Part shown: piece after piece, positions 16,957 to 25,440 of the stretch
Position numbering within the stretch: position 1 is the stretch's first letter
Layout: each line of letters starts with the position of its first letter
Made by a program: the position numbers and the translations under genes
DNA from: Cyanosarcina radialis HA8281-LM2
GTDB lineage: Bacteria > Cyanobacteriota > Cyanobacteriia > Cyanobacteriales > CCAP-1448
Length of the DNA stretch: 64,000 bases
Direction of reading: 5' to 3'
Assembly: GCA_019359615.1 (NCBI GenBank)
Contig: JAHHHA010000027.1
Coordinates: forward strand, 1 to 64,000
The notes under the pieces: generated by a model
Databases searched by the model: none
What the model was told of the DNA's origin: nothing
Seen by the model: the letters and a program-made list of their open reading frames with translations, nothing else

Positions 16957-17043
16957 AATCCCCCCCTGCTTGGTGCAAGCTGTATGGCGAGGAACCCCTC
17001 GCCACGCTTGCATCCGCTTTTAAAGGGGGGCTAGGAGGGATCT
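16957..17043. repeat. Palindromic CCCCCC...GGGGGG repeat
   Basis: Immediately after ycf20: AATCCCCCCCTGC ... GCTTTTAAAGGGGGGCTAGG, an inverted repeat with an inner stem (GGCGAGG / CCTCGCC). It resembles the AGCCCCCCTTTTTAAGGGGGG repeats found inside copy B at 9376-9571. It could end ycf20 transcription. Confidence 0.6.
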
Positions 17044-17046
17044 ACC

Positions 17047-17202
17047 ATGTGGATAGTTTACAAACAAGTCGGCGTGTTTACTCATTATCTCAATGCGACT
17101 GGCCAATTTCAGCCAGGAATAGAGCGGGCAAACAAGTTTATTTCTAAAGAAATCGCCGAGACGATGGCTAAGGTTCATGGCGGAACCGTTCGGGAGGTGT
17201 AG
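17047..17202 (+). CDS. Small protein of 51 residues, unknown
   Basis: An open frame beginning MWIVYKQVGVFTHYLNATGQ and ending KVHGGTVREV. It has ordinary composition with mixed charge (GIERANKFISKEIAETMAKVH), unlike the low-complexity translations of the neighbouring repeats. It follows the palindromic repeat after ycf20 and is transcribed in the same direction. No signal peptide or known motif. A GGAGGGA seven bases or so before the ATG could be a ribosome site. It may be a real small gene or a gene fragment. Confidence 0.45.
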   Translation: MWIVYKQVGVFTHYLNATGQFQPGIERANKFISKEIAETMAKVHGGTVREV

Positions 17203-17235
17203 GGAGATGGGGAGAATTTTCAACTCAGACCCCGC

Positions 17236-17268
17236 GCCCTATGCCCCATGCCCTATGCCCTATGCCCT
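17236..17268. repeat. GCCCCAT/GCCCTAT heptamer array
   Basis: Four to five tandem CCCTATG/CCCCATG heptamers ending on the stop codon of aspC (minus strand TAG at 17267-17269). Similar arrays are at 41454-41481 and 47101-47152. Confidence 0.85.
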
Positions 17269-18433
17269 AAAACAAACTTCGGACGAATCGATCGAGTCGC
17301 TCCATGCCTTTGTTAATCGATTCCATGTCTGTGGCGTAAGACAGGCGAATGTGGTCGTCAGCCCCGAAGGCAATCCCAGGAATGGCGGCTACTTGCTGAG
17401 TTTCTAAGAGGCGATCGCAAAATTCTAAAGAGGTCAAACCAGTTTTACTGATGTCGATAAACACGTAGAAGGCTCCATCCGGTCGAGCGCAGGTTAAGCC
17501 CCCGATAGCGTTGAGCCGTTCTAACATGGCATCTCGCCTTTGGGCAAAAGCTTGGCGCATTGATTCGACGCAATCTTGAGAACCTTCCAGGGCAGCGATC
17601 GCTCCATACTGAGCAAAGGTACACACGTTCGAGGTACTGTGACCCTGAATGGTCGTTACTGCTTGAATTAACTCTTTGGCCCCTGCCAGATAGCCGATCC
17701 GCCAGCCCGTCATGGAGTATCCTTTGGCAAATCCATGACTGATGATGGTGCGAGCAAAAATCTCAGGACCCAAAGAACCGATGCTGACGTGTTGCGCCTT
17801 GCCGTAAAGGATCTTCTCGTAGATTTCATCTGAGACTACTAGTAGATCTTTTTCTACTACTACTTCTGCCAAAGCTTGAATTTCCGCTGGGGAATAGACT
17901 ACCCCCGTGGGATTAGAGGGAGAGTTAAAAACCAGCAAGCGCGATCGAGGGGTGACGGCTTGACGCAGTTGCTTTGGGGTAATTTTGTAGCCGCTGCTAG
18001 CATCTGTCTGAACGATAACGGGATGGCCGCCAGCTAGTTTTACCATCTCTGGATAGCTCAACCAGTAGGGCGCGGGGATAATTACTTCGTCTCCTGGATC
18101 GAGCAGTGCCAGCATTAAGTTAAACAGGGAATGCTTGCCGCCGTTGGTAACTATAATATTGGCTGCTTGATAGTCTAAGCCATTCTCGGTGCGGAGTTTA
18201 TTGGCGATCGCTTCTCGCAGTTTTGGTTCGCCAGCGGCAGGACCGTACTTAGTTTTCCCTTCGTCTAAAGCTTTCTTGGCGGCGGCTTTTATATGCTCTG
18301 GAGTGTCAAAATCTGGTTCTCCAGCAGTAAAGCTACAGATATCGATGCCTTTGGCTTTCAAAGCCTTGGCTTTGGCGGTAATTTCTAGCGTCAAGGAAGG
18401 AGTCACCAGACTCACTCGTGCTGCCAGTTTCAT
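17267..18433 (-). CDS. aspC: Aspartate aminotransferase (class I)
   Basis: PLP enzyme interconverting aspartate and oxaloacetate; in cyanobacteria the Ib-type enzyme may also act on prephenate. The 388-residue product starts [13 protein letters not shown] and has the substrate-binding [22 protein letters not shown], the FNSPSNPTG loop (169-177) and the Schiff-base Lys237 in [14 protein letters not shown]. The C-terminal arginine contact is in [10 protein letters not shown]. The open frame begins seven codons earlier, but the 18433 ATG is the family start. Monocistronic, with a heptamer array touching its stop. Confidence 0.94.
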   Translation of the reverse strand: MKLAARVSLVTPSLTLEITAKAKALKAKGIDICSFTAGEPDFDTPEHIKAAAKKALDEGKTKYGPAAGEPKLREAIANKLRTENGLDYQAANIIVTNGGKHSLFNLMLALLDPGDEVIIPAPYWLSYPEMVKLAGGHPVIVQTDASSGYKITPKQLRQAVTPRSRLLVFNSPSNPTGVVYSPAEIQALAEVVVEKDLLVVSDEIYEKILYGKAQHVSIGSLGPEIFARTIISHGFAKGYSMTGWRIGYLAGAKELIQAVTTIQGHSTSNVCTFAQYGAIAALEGSQDCVESMRQAFAQRRDAMLERLNAIGGLTCARPDGAFYVFIDISKTGLTSLEFCDRLLETQQVAAIPGIAFGADDHIRLSYATDMESINKGMERLDRFVRSLF

Positions 18434-18620
18434 GTTCGATCGGTTTGCGTACAACTTACGTTCTTCTTAGAATATCTCAGAGCTTGCTAGCAAATCTGTC
18501 TTTTTTTATGCTTTATTTCTTTTGGGGTGTTGCGACTGGGGTAGGCTATAAGACTAGCCCACAAGAATGCAATGCACTCAATTGACAAATGCTATATCTA
18601 AAATAATTACCTTGTCTAGA

Positions 18621-18727
18621 ACTTACGCAAAGCCTCCAAATGTAGAGTGTTTAAAGCCTGCGGCATGGCTACGCTAAAGCGCTGCCGTTAGCACCGCCAC
18701 CACCATCAATAGTGTTGCTGCGTAAGT
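18621..18727. mobile_element. Small MITE candidate with ACTTACGCA termini
   Basis: ACTTACGCA (18621-18629) and TGCGTAAGT (18719-18727) form perfect 9-base terminal inverted repeats, extended by imperfect pairing, around 107 bp with no reading frame. ACTTACGCA-type ends are familiar on IS630-like elements and MITEs in cyanobacteria. It sits in the 18434-18788 gap between aspC and the GNAT gene; the rest of that gap shows nothing I can name. Confidence 0.55.
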
Positions 18728-18788
18728 CTTGTTGTCGATGAGATGCAGAGGCTCGATCGCTAATAGGAATTATTGATAAGCTTCTAGT

Positions 18789-19235
18789 ATGGAACCAGTT
18801 TTCCAGCTTGCATCTGCTTCAAACATCGAGACGCTTATCGAGTTGATGCGCGAACTTTACGCCCACGATCGCTCGCCTTTTGAGGAACAGAGAGCGCGTT
18901 CGGCATTGCCACTCATTTTAGGTAATGACTCTTACGGACAAATTTACCTGATGTGGGTAAATGCAGAGATCGTTGGCTATCTAGTTGTGACCTTTGGTTT
19001 CAGCCTAGAGTATGGTGGGCGGGATGCTTTCGTCGATGAACTCTATATTCAGAAAAAGTACCGAAGACAAGGAATCGGCAAGCAGGCTTTACTATTTGCT
19101 GAGGAAATTTGTCGAGATCGAGGCATCCAAGCTTTACATCTAGAGGTAGAGCGCCAAAATACTAATGCTCAGGCTGTCTATCGGAAAGCAGGATTTGTTG
19201 ACCACGATCGATATCTGCTAACAAAATGGTTGTGA
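18789..19235 (+). CDS. GNAT family N-acetyltransferase
   Basis: A 148-residue single-domain acetyltransferase. The acetyl-CoA binding loop is visible as YRRQGIGKQALLFAEE (about 94-109), preceded by the FVDELYIQKKY strand and followed by LHLEVERQNTNAQAVYRKAGF, the standard C-terminal motif B. Acceptor unknown; the single-gene context gives no clue. Start at ATG 18789. Confidence 0.92.
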   Translation: MEPVFQLASASNIETLIELMRELYAHDRSPFEEQRARSALPLILGNDSYGQIYLMWVNAEIVGYLVVTFGFSLEYGGRDAFVDELYIQKKYRRQGIGKQALLFAEEICRDRGIQALHLEVERQNTNAQAVYRKAGFVDHDRYLLTKWL

Positions 19236-19521
19236 CCTGCGATCGCTTAGCAAAAAGCCACCTTTTGATTATAATTATTTCTACTATAACTAAAAAATTA
19301 CAATTTTTCAATAGCCCAAACGACCTATTTTCGTAGAATAAATGATAACGTTCTCAATAATAGTGAGAATCAGCCAAAATTATTGAGAAAAAGATCCACT
19401 TTTACGGAGCCACACAAATTTTAATTATAAAAAGTTATCAAAGTGGTTAATACGCAGACTTTCGATATAGTATAGTTTTGCCAAACATTTAAATTAACCG
19501 TTTTAATTTAACTATTAAGCC

Positions 19522-19655
19522 ATGAAAAGACGTGAAATATTAAAAGCCTTGGTTGTTTATTTGTTGTACTCGGCGTAAACTTTGGATTAGTATCGTGTTT
19601 CTCCAAAGAGACAGGTAAGGATACCAAGCACGACAAAGAAAACCAATCGTTGTAA
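19522..19655 (+). pseudogene. Frameshifted start of a Tat-type lipoprotein
   Basis: MKRREILKAL begins at 19522 with a twin-arginine-like basic start. After the TTG G at about 19550 the frame is lost to an early stop, but restoring one base (a G in the GG run) gives GCLFVVLGVNFGLVSC, a hydrophobic signal segment ending in a lipobox, then FSKETGKDTKHDKENQSL and a stop at 19653-19655. It would be only 44 residues even when repaired, so it is a remnant. The surrounding gap 19236-19684 is AT-rich and has nothing else clear. Confidence 0.5.
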
Positions 19656-19684
19656 GCTTTTAATGCTTAAAATGCAGATGGTAC

Positions 19685-20041
19685 TTAAGCTTTTCCACTT
19701 CTAATTAACCACCCAATTACACCGCCAATCGTGCCGCTAAATATGGAACTGATGACGGCGGTAACAAATACTAATCCAATTTGTTTCCAGTTTTTCAACT
19801 CCCCAACTTTTTCGGCTAAGTCAGAAATTTTCGACATAGCAGGTTTCCAGTCTTCCAGACGATTCTCAATGACTGTTAGGCGCTTATCTATGCCATTAAG
19901 CTCTACCTTTACCTCATCAAAGCGACTATCTATCTGTTCAAAGCGAGCGTCTACCTGTTCAAAGCGACGATCGACATCTTCTCGAAAAGCTAGAATGAGG
20001 TCTTTTAATTCCTTAATATCGGATTCAGTTACTGTTGTCAT
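19685..20041 (-). CDS. Coiled-coil protein with C-terminal membrane helix
   Basis: A 118-residue protein: a coiled coil of RFEQVDARFEQIDSRFDEV type (residues 25-75), a short linker, then a membrane segment (IGLVFVTAVISSIFSGTIGGVIGWLI) and a short basic tail. This layout recurs widely in cyanobacteria and is usually annotated as hypothetical. It overlaps the 3' end of nadE by 17 bases on the same strand, so the two are likely co-transcribed. Confidence 0.75.
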   Translation of the reverse strand: MTTVTESDIKELKDLILAFREDVDRRFEQVDARFEQIDSRFDEVKVELNGIDKRLTVIENRLEDWKPAMSKISDLAEKVGELKNWKQIGLVFVTAVISSIFSGTIGGVIGWLIRSGKA

Positions 20042-21770
20042 TTTGCTCGACTCTCTTTTCTACTGAAGACTTACCAATCCAGCGACTAGCGATCGGCATT
20101 CGCCAACCAGTACCAAAAGCGCGATCGGTAATCTTTAAACCTGGAGGTGCTTGCTTGCGCTTAAATTCTGCCCTCGATACTAGTTTTACTACTTTATCTA
20201 CTATTTCTGGCGCATGACCAGCAGCTACTATTTCATCGGGCGACTGATGTTCGGAAATCAAGCGTTGCAAGATATCATCGAGAATTTCATAAGCTGGCAG
20301 AGAGTCTCGATCGACTTGATCGGGTTTGAGTTCGGCGCTAGGTTCTTTGGTCAAAATGCGATCGGGAATAATTTCTTTTCCGCTTTGATTCAGCCACCGA
20401 CAAAGAGAATAAACTCGCGTTTTCGGCACATCTGCGATCGCAGCTAATCCGCCATTCATATCGCCATAAAGCGTACAGTAACCGACTGCCATTTCTGATT
20501 TGTTGCCAGTAGAAAGCAGTAGATGACCAAATTTGTTCGCGATCGCCATTAATAAATTACCCCGAATCCGCGATTGCAGATTTTCCTCGGCAATGCCAAA
20601 TTCGGTACCAGCAAATAGCAGTTCTAAAGAGCGATCGTAAGCTTGCATTAATTCGCCAATCGGGATGGTATGAGTTTTAATCCCCAAATTTTCCGCTAGC
20701 GCCAACGCATCCTTTACCGAATGGTCGGAACTGTAAGGAGAAGGCATCAATATTCCCAGAACGTTTTCTTGGCCCAAAGCCGCTGCTGCGATCGCTGATA
20801 CTAAAGCTGAATCTATCCCACCGCTCAAACCAATAATTACTTTAGAAAACCCACATTTTCTAGCGTAATCCCCCACCCCTAATACTAAAGCATTCCAAAT
20901 CTCTTCTTCTTCAGTGGTTGGTAATTCTACTAAAAATTGGGATGATAAATTCCGCGTTTCTTTATCAAATTCTACTACGATTAAATCTGACTGGAACGCC
21001 TGGGCGCGACTTACCACTTCGCCATCGCGGTTAACCGCAAAACTAGAGCCATCAAAAATCAGATCGTCATTCCCGCCAATCTGATTGGCGTAAATCATTG
21101 GAATATGATAGTAACTAGCACTATGTTTTAACATTTCTTCCCGCAATTTATGTTTGCCGACGCTATAGGGCGAAGCGGAAAGATTGACGATTAAATCTAC
21201 CCCTTGTTGGGCTAGATCTGCGAGGGGATTTTCGGCATAACTGCGCTTGCCCCAAAAGTTTTCTTCATTCCATAGATCTTCGCAAATCGTCACGCCAATA
21301 AAATAAGGGGTTAGTAACGTTTTTGTCTTTTCTTCCTGAAGTTTAATAGTTAAAGAATAACTGACTCTAGCTGGCTCAAAATAACGATCTTCATCGAAGA
21401 CATCATAAGTAGGCAACAGCCGTTTGTGAAACATTTGCCGCACTCTGCCTTCCCAAAGCAATGCCATGGCATTAAATAGCGGTTTGCCGCCAGATAAGCT
21501 AGCACTAGGATTTGGTTCTACCGTTCCTACTAAGACGTGAATTTGAGGGGGCAAATCCACAGCTAATTGCTGTAGGATATTTGCCATGGCTTCGACAAAG
21601 CTAGGATCGAGCAACAAATCTCGCGGCGGATAACCGCATAAGGAGAGTTCCGGCGTGAGTAGCAAATTAGCCCCTTGCGCTACTGCTTGTTGGGCAGCAT
21701 CAATAATTTGGGCGGCGTTGCCAGCTAGATCGCCGATAGTAGGATTGAGTTGAGCGATCGCTATTTTCAT
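20025..21770 (-). CDS. nadE: Glutamine-dependent NAD+ synthetase
   Basis: Last step of NAD synthesis: amidation of nicotinate adenine dinucleotide. The 581-residue product is the fused form. The N-terminal nitrilase/glutaminase domain (1 to about 260) shows the Glu of TPELSLCGYPPRD, the Lys of HKRLLPTYDVFDE and the catalytic Cys of VTICEDLWNE. The C-terminal synthetase has the ATP pyrophosphatase loop GLSGGIDSALVSA, STGNKSEMAVGY, and the late FKRKQAPPGLKITDRAFG segment. A downstream coiled-coil gene overlaps its end. Confidence 0.96.
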   Translation of the reverse strand: MKIAIAQLNPTIGDLAGNAAQIIDAAQQAVAQGANLLLTPELSLCGYPPRDLLLDPSFVEAMANILQQLAVDLPPQIHVLVGTVEPNPSASLSGGKPLFNAMALLWEGRVRQMFHKRLLPTYDVFDEDRYFEPARVSYSLTIKLQEEKTKTLLTPYFIGVTICEDLWNEENFWGKRSYAENPLADLAQQGVDLIVNLSASPYSVGKHKLREEMLKHSASYYHIPMIYANQIGGNDDLIFDGSSFAVNRDGEVVSRAQAFQSDLIVVEFDKETRNLSSQFLVELPTTEEEEIWNALVLGVGDYARKCGFSKVIIGLSGGIDSALVSAIAAAALGQENVLGILMPSPYSSDHSVKDALALAENLGIKTHTIPIGELMQAYDRSLELLFAGTEFGIAEENLQSRIRGNLLMAIANKFGHLLLSTGNKSEMAVGYCTLYGDMNGGLAAIADVPKTRVYSLCRWLNQSGKEIIPDRILTKEPSAELKPDQVDRDSLPAYEILDDILQRLISEHQSPDEIVAAGHAPEIVDKVVKLVSRAEFKRKQAPPGLKITDRAFGTGWRMPIASRWIGKSSVEKRVEQNDNSN

Positions 21771-21892
21771 CGTGGTTGACTACCAGTTGGAGCTAGAGGT
21801 TTTCGATAAATTTCCCCAACTTATACCATTTTGACAAGATTTTTTGGGTTTTAAGTCTCACCCTTGAAAGAACCCAGTAGGTAGCAGGAGGG

Positions 21893-22399
21893 TTAAAATT
21901 TTAGGCTATTTTTCACATCTGCCAGCGTTACCATCAGCTTTAAGGGATGAGATGGAGAAGAAACAAAACCGCACTTCTCTTCATAAAATTGTTTCACCTT
22001 CCCATTCAAGGCGCGAACTAAAATTGCCCTAACTCCTACAATTTCTGATGCTTGCCAGGTACGTATGACAGCATCTTTTACCAAACCCATGCCAATGCCT
22101 TGACTTTGGTGGTTTATGTCAACCCCCAGTCTACCTAAAACCATAACTGGTATTGGATCGGGCATATTTCTTTTTATTTTTCCCGGAGCCTGCGAACGAA
22201 TAGTGCTACCAGTAGCTAAACAGTAATATCCCACTACTTGTGAGTCCCAGCAGACAATGTAAGTTCTTGCAGCACCAGCACCTTCGCTGTCGCGAGCGCG
22301 TTCCTTTAACCACCGATTCAGAGTTGGCTCGCCACAATCGAATAATTCTAGATTGTGTTCCGGCTGTAAAGGGGTTGGTGGAGTATATGTCATTCCCAA
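21893..22399 (-). CDS. GNAT toxin, TacT-like
   Basis: A 168-residue acetyltransferase of the TacT/AtaT type, which blocks translation by acetylating charged tRNAs. Features: the start DCGEPTLNRWLKERA (the 'F.C....L..WL' pattern of this group), YYCLATGSTIR, and the acetyl-CoA loop HQSQGIGMGLVKDA. The Tyr near the end (KQFYEEKCGF) corresponds to the proposed catalytic residue. Its start overlaps the end of the antitoxin gene by 10 bases, the usual TacA-TacT coupling. Activity is inferred from family and context. Confidence 0.88.
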   Translation of the reverse strand: MGMTYTPPTPLQPEHNLELFDCGEPTLNRWLKERARDSEGAGAARTYIVCWDSQVVGYYCLATGSTIRSQAPGKIKRNMPDPIPVMVLGRLGVDINHQSQGIGMGLVKDAVIRTWQASEIVGVRAILVRALNGKVKQFYEEKCGFVSSPSHPLKLMVTLADVKNSLKF

Positions 22400-22680
22400 G
22401 GGCTTTTTGTCGCCAGCAATTTAGCTAGCTTTTCGTTTTTCGCGGGAGGATTGTCAAGAGCCTGATTGAAGGCTTGCCATTGTTCTTCGTTCAGCGCAAA
22501 TACTCTTCGATCTAACAAAGTCTCTTCAGCGGCTTGGTATGCAGCATCTAGCATAAAAGCACTGCGAGTCTTACCGCAAAGTGCAGCAGCGGTATCTATC
22601 AGATCGCGCTGATTTGGCTCAATTCTGAGATTGACAACTTCAGAACGTCTCGCTTTTTCTCGTTTCTCAAGGGTTGCCAT
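22390..22680 (-). CDS. DUF1778 antitoxin, TacA-like
   Basis: A 96-residue ribbon-helix-helix protein: SEVVNLRIEPNQRDLIDTAAALCGKTRSAFMLDAA is the DUF1778 DNA-binding domain, and the C-terminal tail (RVFALNEEQWQAFNQALDNPP) is the toxin-wrapping segment, with its typical F-x-L-x-x-x-x-W pattern. The frame is open 18 codons further upstream, but that part overlaps the promoter, and MATLEKRE at 22680 is the family start. It should neutralise TacT and, with it, repress the operon. Confidence 0.88.
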   Translation of the reverse strand: MATLEKREKARRSEVVNLRIEPNQRDLIDTAAALCGKTRSAFMLDAAYQAAEETLLDRRVFALNEEQWQAFNQALDNPPAKNEKLAKLLATKSPWE

Positions 22681-22712
22681 GACTACTTTATGAATTGATT
22701 TTATGTATTTAC

Positions 22713-22742
22713 ATTGTATTGACAATAATCTCAAGTGTCAAT
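22713..22742 (-). promoter_or_regulatory. tacA-tacT promoter with overlapping inverted repeat
   Basis: On the minus strand TTGACA (22741-22736) and TACAAT (22718-22713) are separated by exactly 17 bases, 33 bases before the antitoxin ATG. An inverted repeat ATTGACA / TGTCAAT (22718-22724 and 22736-22742) spans the -35 box and spacer, well placed as an operator for ribbon-helix-helix autorepression. The rest of the gap to 22929 holds a degenerate copy of the CCCTCATCCCCTAACCCC repeat (22799-22855). Confidence 0.6.
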
Positions 22743-22929
22743 CTAGGTATAACGACGATACGAGTGGAAAAGCTAAAATAGGCGATCGACTACTAAGCCA
22801 GTCCTCATTCGCTAACCCCTTCCCCTAGAGTTGGGAACAGCAGGACAAGAAATTTTTCCTCTAAATCCTCTAAACTGAATTAAACTACTCAAACAAATAT
22901 AGTTAAAGCTATAGTGGGCGATCGCCATT

Positions 22930-24705
22930 ATGTTGGGAGAGTTACTAGACAGGCGTTACCGAATCACTGACAATTTGGGTGCTGGGGGCTTCGGTGAAAC
23001 TTACATTGCTGAAGATACTAAGCTTCCAGGTAGTCCTAAATGCGTGGTTAAGCACTTGAAACCATTTGCTAACGATCCTCACACTTTGCAAGTGGCTAGG
23101 CGCTTATTCGACTCCGAAGCCCAAGTTTTGCAGCAGCTAGGCGCTCACGCTCAAATTCCTCAACTATTGGCTTATTTTGAGGAAAAGCAAGAATTTTTTC
23201 TGGTTCAACAGTTGGTTGAGGGCTATCCTTTAAGTGACGAACTCACTCCTGGTAAGCGGTTGAGCGAATCTTATGCCATTGCCTTGTTGCAAAGTATTCT
23301 CGAACCTTTATCTTTTGTCCACGAACACAATGTAATTCATCGAGATATCAAACCTCCCAATTTAATCAGACGCAAGAGCGATGGCAAGATCGTTTTAATT
23401 GACTTTGGGGCAGTCAAAGAGATCGCTGTAACTAAGGTAAATACGCAAGGACAAAGCCAATTGACCGTAGGAATTGGTACCCCTGGTTATATGCCCAGCG
23501 AACAAAGTCGGGGCATCCCTAGATTGAGTAGCGATGTTTATGCTGTAGGAATAGTTGGCATTCAAGCTTTAACTGGGTTAATGCCTCACGAACTGCTAGA
23601 AGATCCCGATACGGCAGAAATTATTTGGCGCGATCGGGTACAAGTTAATCCGATGCTGGGAGATCTGTTAGCCAAAATGGTGCGCTATGATTTCCGGCAA
23701 CGCTATAAGTCAGCGATTGAAGTTTTGTCAGAGTTGCGATCGGCCATACCTGCAACAGTTGTTCGACCTGCAACTACTTCCATTTCCGAACTGACTTTAG
23801 AGTGGGTAGAAGCGGGACAGCCTAAAAGGGTAGTAATTGCAGAAAATCAACTAACTAAGAATCCTGGGACTTTTCGGATGGGGCGCGATCCGGCAACGTG
23901 CGATCTGGTGTTATCAGAGTCAACGGTATCGAGGTTGCAAGCAGAAATCTTTTTTAATGCCCAACAGCAGCGTTTTTACCTGCGTTCTTTGAGTCAGAAT
24001 AACCCGCCTATGGTTGATGGGGTACGACTGCTGACGGGAGAGGTGGCACTGCACCAAGGTAGTAATCTGCGGTTTGGGGAATTGGATTTGAGGGTGGTAG
24101 CTATTGGTTTGCAGCAGTATCCAGGGGGGTATACCCCAACAGAAACGTCACCACCGCCTACGAAAATGCCGTCGTCGCCATTACCACCGACGAAGCCGTC
24201 ATCAGATCCTCAAGAGGTGCAATTTCCGCCGCCACCTGTACCGCCTCAGTATCTTCAGGAAGTTCCCGATCCGCCGTTAGTGCAACCGTCTCCTACTCTA
24301 GGAGTACAGGGTAAAAGTAAGCAGGTGGGATGGCGTTTATTCGGGTGGTGGGTGTTGGCGAATGGTGTGGCTATTGCTGCGAGCAATACTGTGTTCTGGG
24401 CTGTATCCAGTGCTGTATCCAGTGCTGCTGTGTACGGTGCTGTGCTTGGGTTCGGGCTTGGGATCGTGCAATGGCTAGTCCTGCGACGGCTAGTTGGCCG
24501 TGCTTGGCAGTGGGTATTGGCGAATGCTGTGGGCGGTGCTGTGGGCAGTGCTGTTGATTATGCTACGAACAGTGCTGCGGTCGGTGCTGTGGGCGATGCT
24601 GTGGCTGGTGCTATGGGTGGTGCGGTGGACGGTGCCACTTGGGGAGCAATTACAGGTGGGGTGCTGGTTTGGCTGTTGCGAAATCATCGGAAATCACCCA
24701 AGTAG
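22930..24705 (+). CDS. Ser/Thr protein kinase with FHA domain and glycine-zipper membrane tail
   Basis: 591 residues. The kinase domain (about 10-270) has the glycine loop GAGGFGETY, Lys41, the catalytic HRDIKPPN (Asp139) and DFG at 158-160. An FHA phosphopeptide-binding domain follows (about 300-380; FRMGRDPATCDLVLSESTVSR). Then comes a Pro-rich linker (about 400-455), and a C-terminal region of hydrophobic Gly/Ala/Val repeats (GAVGDAVAGAMGGAVDGATW) that probably forms packed membrane helices. Substrates are unknown. The C-terminal coding region has a low-complexity GTGCTGTG bias, suggesting repeat expansion. An array of palindromic repeats begins at its stop codon. Confidence 0.92.
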   Translation: MLGELLDRRYRITDNLGAGGFGETYIAEDTKLPGSPKCVVKHLKPFANDPHTLQVARRLFDSEAQVLQQLGAHAQIPQLLAYFEEKQEFFLVQQLVEGYPLSDELTPGKRLSESYAIALLQSILEPLSFVHEHNVIHRDIKPPNLIRRKSDGKIVLIDFGAVKEIAVTKVNTQGQSQLTVGIGTPGYMPSEQSRGIPRLSSDVYAVGIVGIQALTGLMPHELLEDPDTAEIIWRDRVQVNPMLGDLLAKMVRYDFRQRYKSAIEVLSELRSAIPATVVRPATTSISELTLEWVEAGQPKRVVIAENQLTKNPGTFRMGRDPATCDLVLSESTVSRLQAEIFFNAQQQRFYLRSLSQNNPPMVDGVRLLTGEVALHQGSNLRFGELDLRVVAIGLQQYPGGYTPTETSPPPTKMPSSPLPPTKPSSDPQEVQFPPPPVPPQYLQEVPDPPLVQPSPTLGVQGKSKQVGWRLFGWWVLANGVAIAASNTVFWAVSSAVSSAAVYGAVLGFGLGIVQWLVLRRLVGRAWQWVLANAVGGAVGSAVDYATNSAAVGAVGDAVAGAMGGAVDGATWGAITGGVLVWLLRNHRKSPK

Positions 24706-24987
24706 CCCTCATCCCCTAACCCCTTCTCCCAGCGTGGGAGAAGGGGGACAAGAAGGTTCAGTTTCCAAGCAGGAGAGTGCCAAGAACGTCCCTGAGCCGA
24801 AAAACTCACTCTTGCTCCCCTCTCCCACCGTTGGGAGAGGGGCCGGGGGTGAGGGCAGATTTCTCGATCGCAGACTTCAACCTTTCAGTAGCTCCAAGCC
24901 GATTGCGCCTTCAACTCTTGGCTCGATCGCCTGCCAGCCCTCATCCCCTAACCCCTTCTCCCAGGCTTGGGAGAAGGGGGACAAGAA
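24704..24987. repeat. Three copies of a 50-bp palindromic repeat after the kinase gene
   Basis: AGCCCTCATCCCCTAACCCC... with stem CTTCTCCCAGCG / TGGGAGAAGGGGGACAAGAA occurs at 24704-24755 and again at 24936-24987. A related inverted version (CTTGCTCCCCTCTCCCACCG ... GGGGGTGAGGGC) lies at 24811-24856. The first copy starts on the kinase stop codon. This fills the 24706-25025 gap. A partial copy also starts at 25398. Confidence 0.8.
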
Positions 24988-25025
24988 TGGGTACTCTCAG
25001 AACAAATGGATTGAGAGGCTAACCC

Positions 25026-25400
25026 TTGGAGAAAACTACCAGTAGAATTCGCGGCAGCACACCGGAAATCGAATTAAACGCCCGAAATCTGCGGCAAAAT
25101 CTCACCCCAGCCGAACAAATCCTTTGGCAGCATTTGCGGAATCGGAAACTCCACGGATTGAAGTTTCGCCGCCAGCATCCAATAGGTCGATTTATCGTTG
25201 ATTTCTACTGCCCGGAATACCGACTGATAGTTGAATTAGATGGAGAAATCCACGATCGCCAAGTCGAATATGATATGGCTAGAACAGAACAACTCCAAGC
25301 TGACGGCGATCGCGTTTTACGCTTTCAAAATCAGGAAGTTCTCGATCGTCTTTCCTGGGTTTTGGAGCAGATCTTACAGGGATTGCATTCTCAGCCTTGA
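25026..25400 (+). CDS. DUF559 endonuclease-like protein
   Basis: A 124-residue protein of the Vsr-like PD-(D/E)xK fold. The DUF559 signature is clear: ARNLRQNLTPAEQILWQHLR, LKFRRQHPIGRFIVDFYC, then the catalytic-like IVELDGEIHD and the final VLRFQNQEVL. Such small proteins are frequent accessory genes of unknown role, sometimes next to mobile DNA. It begins with TTG at 25026 and is embedded between palindromic repeats, fitting a mobile or recently arrived gene. Confidence 0.88.
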   Translation: MEKTTSRIRGSTPEIELNARNLRQNLTPAEQILWQHLRNRKLHGLKFRRQHPIGRFIVDFYCPEYRLIVELDGEIHDRQVEYDMARTEQLQADGDRVLRFQNQEVLDRLSWVLEQILQGLHSQP

Positions 25401-25440
25401 AAGCCCTCATTCCCTAATCTGACGGAACTCCGAACTCAGG

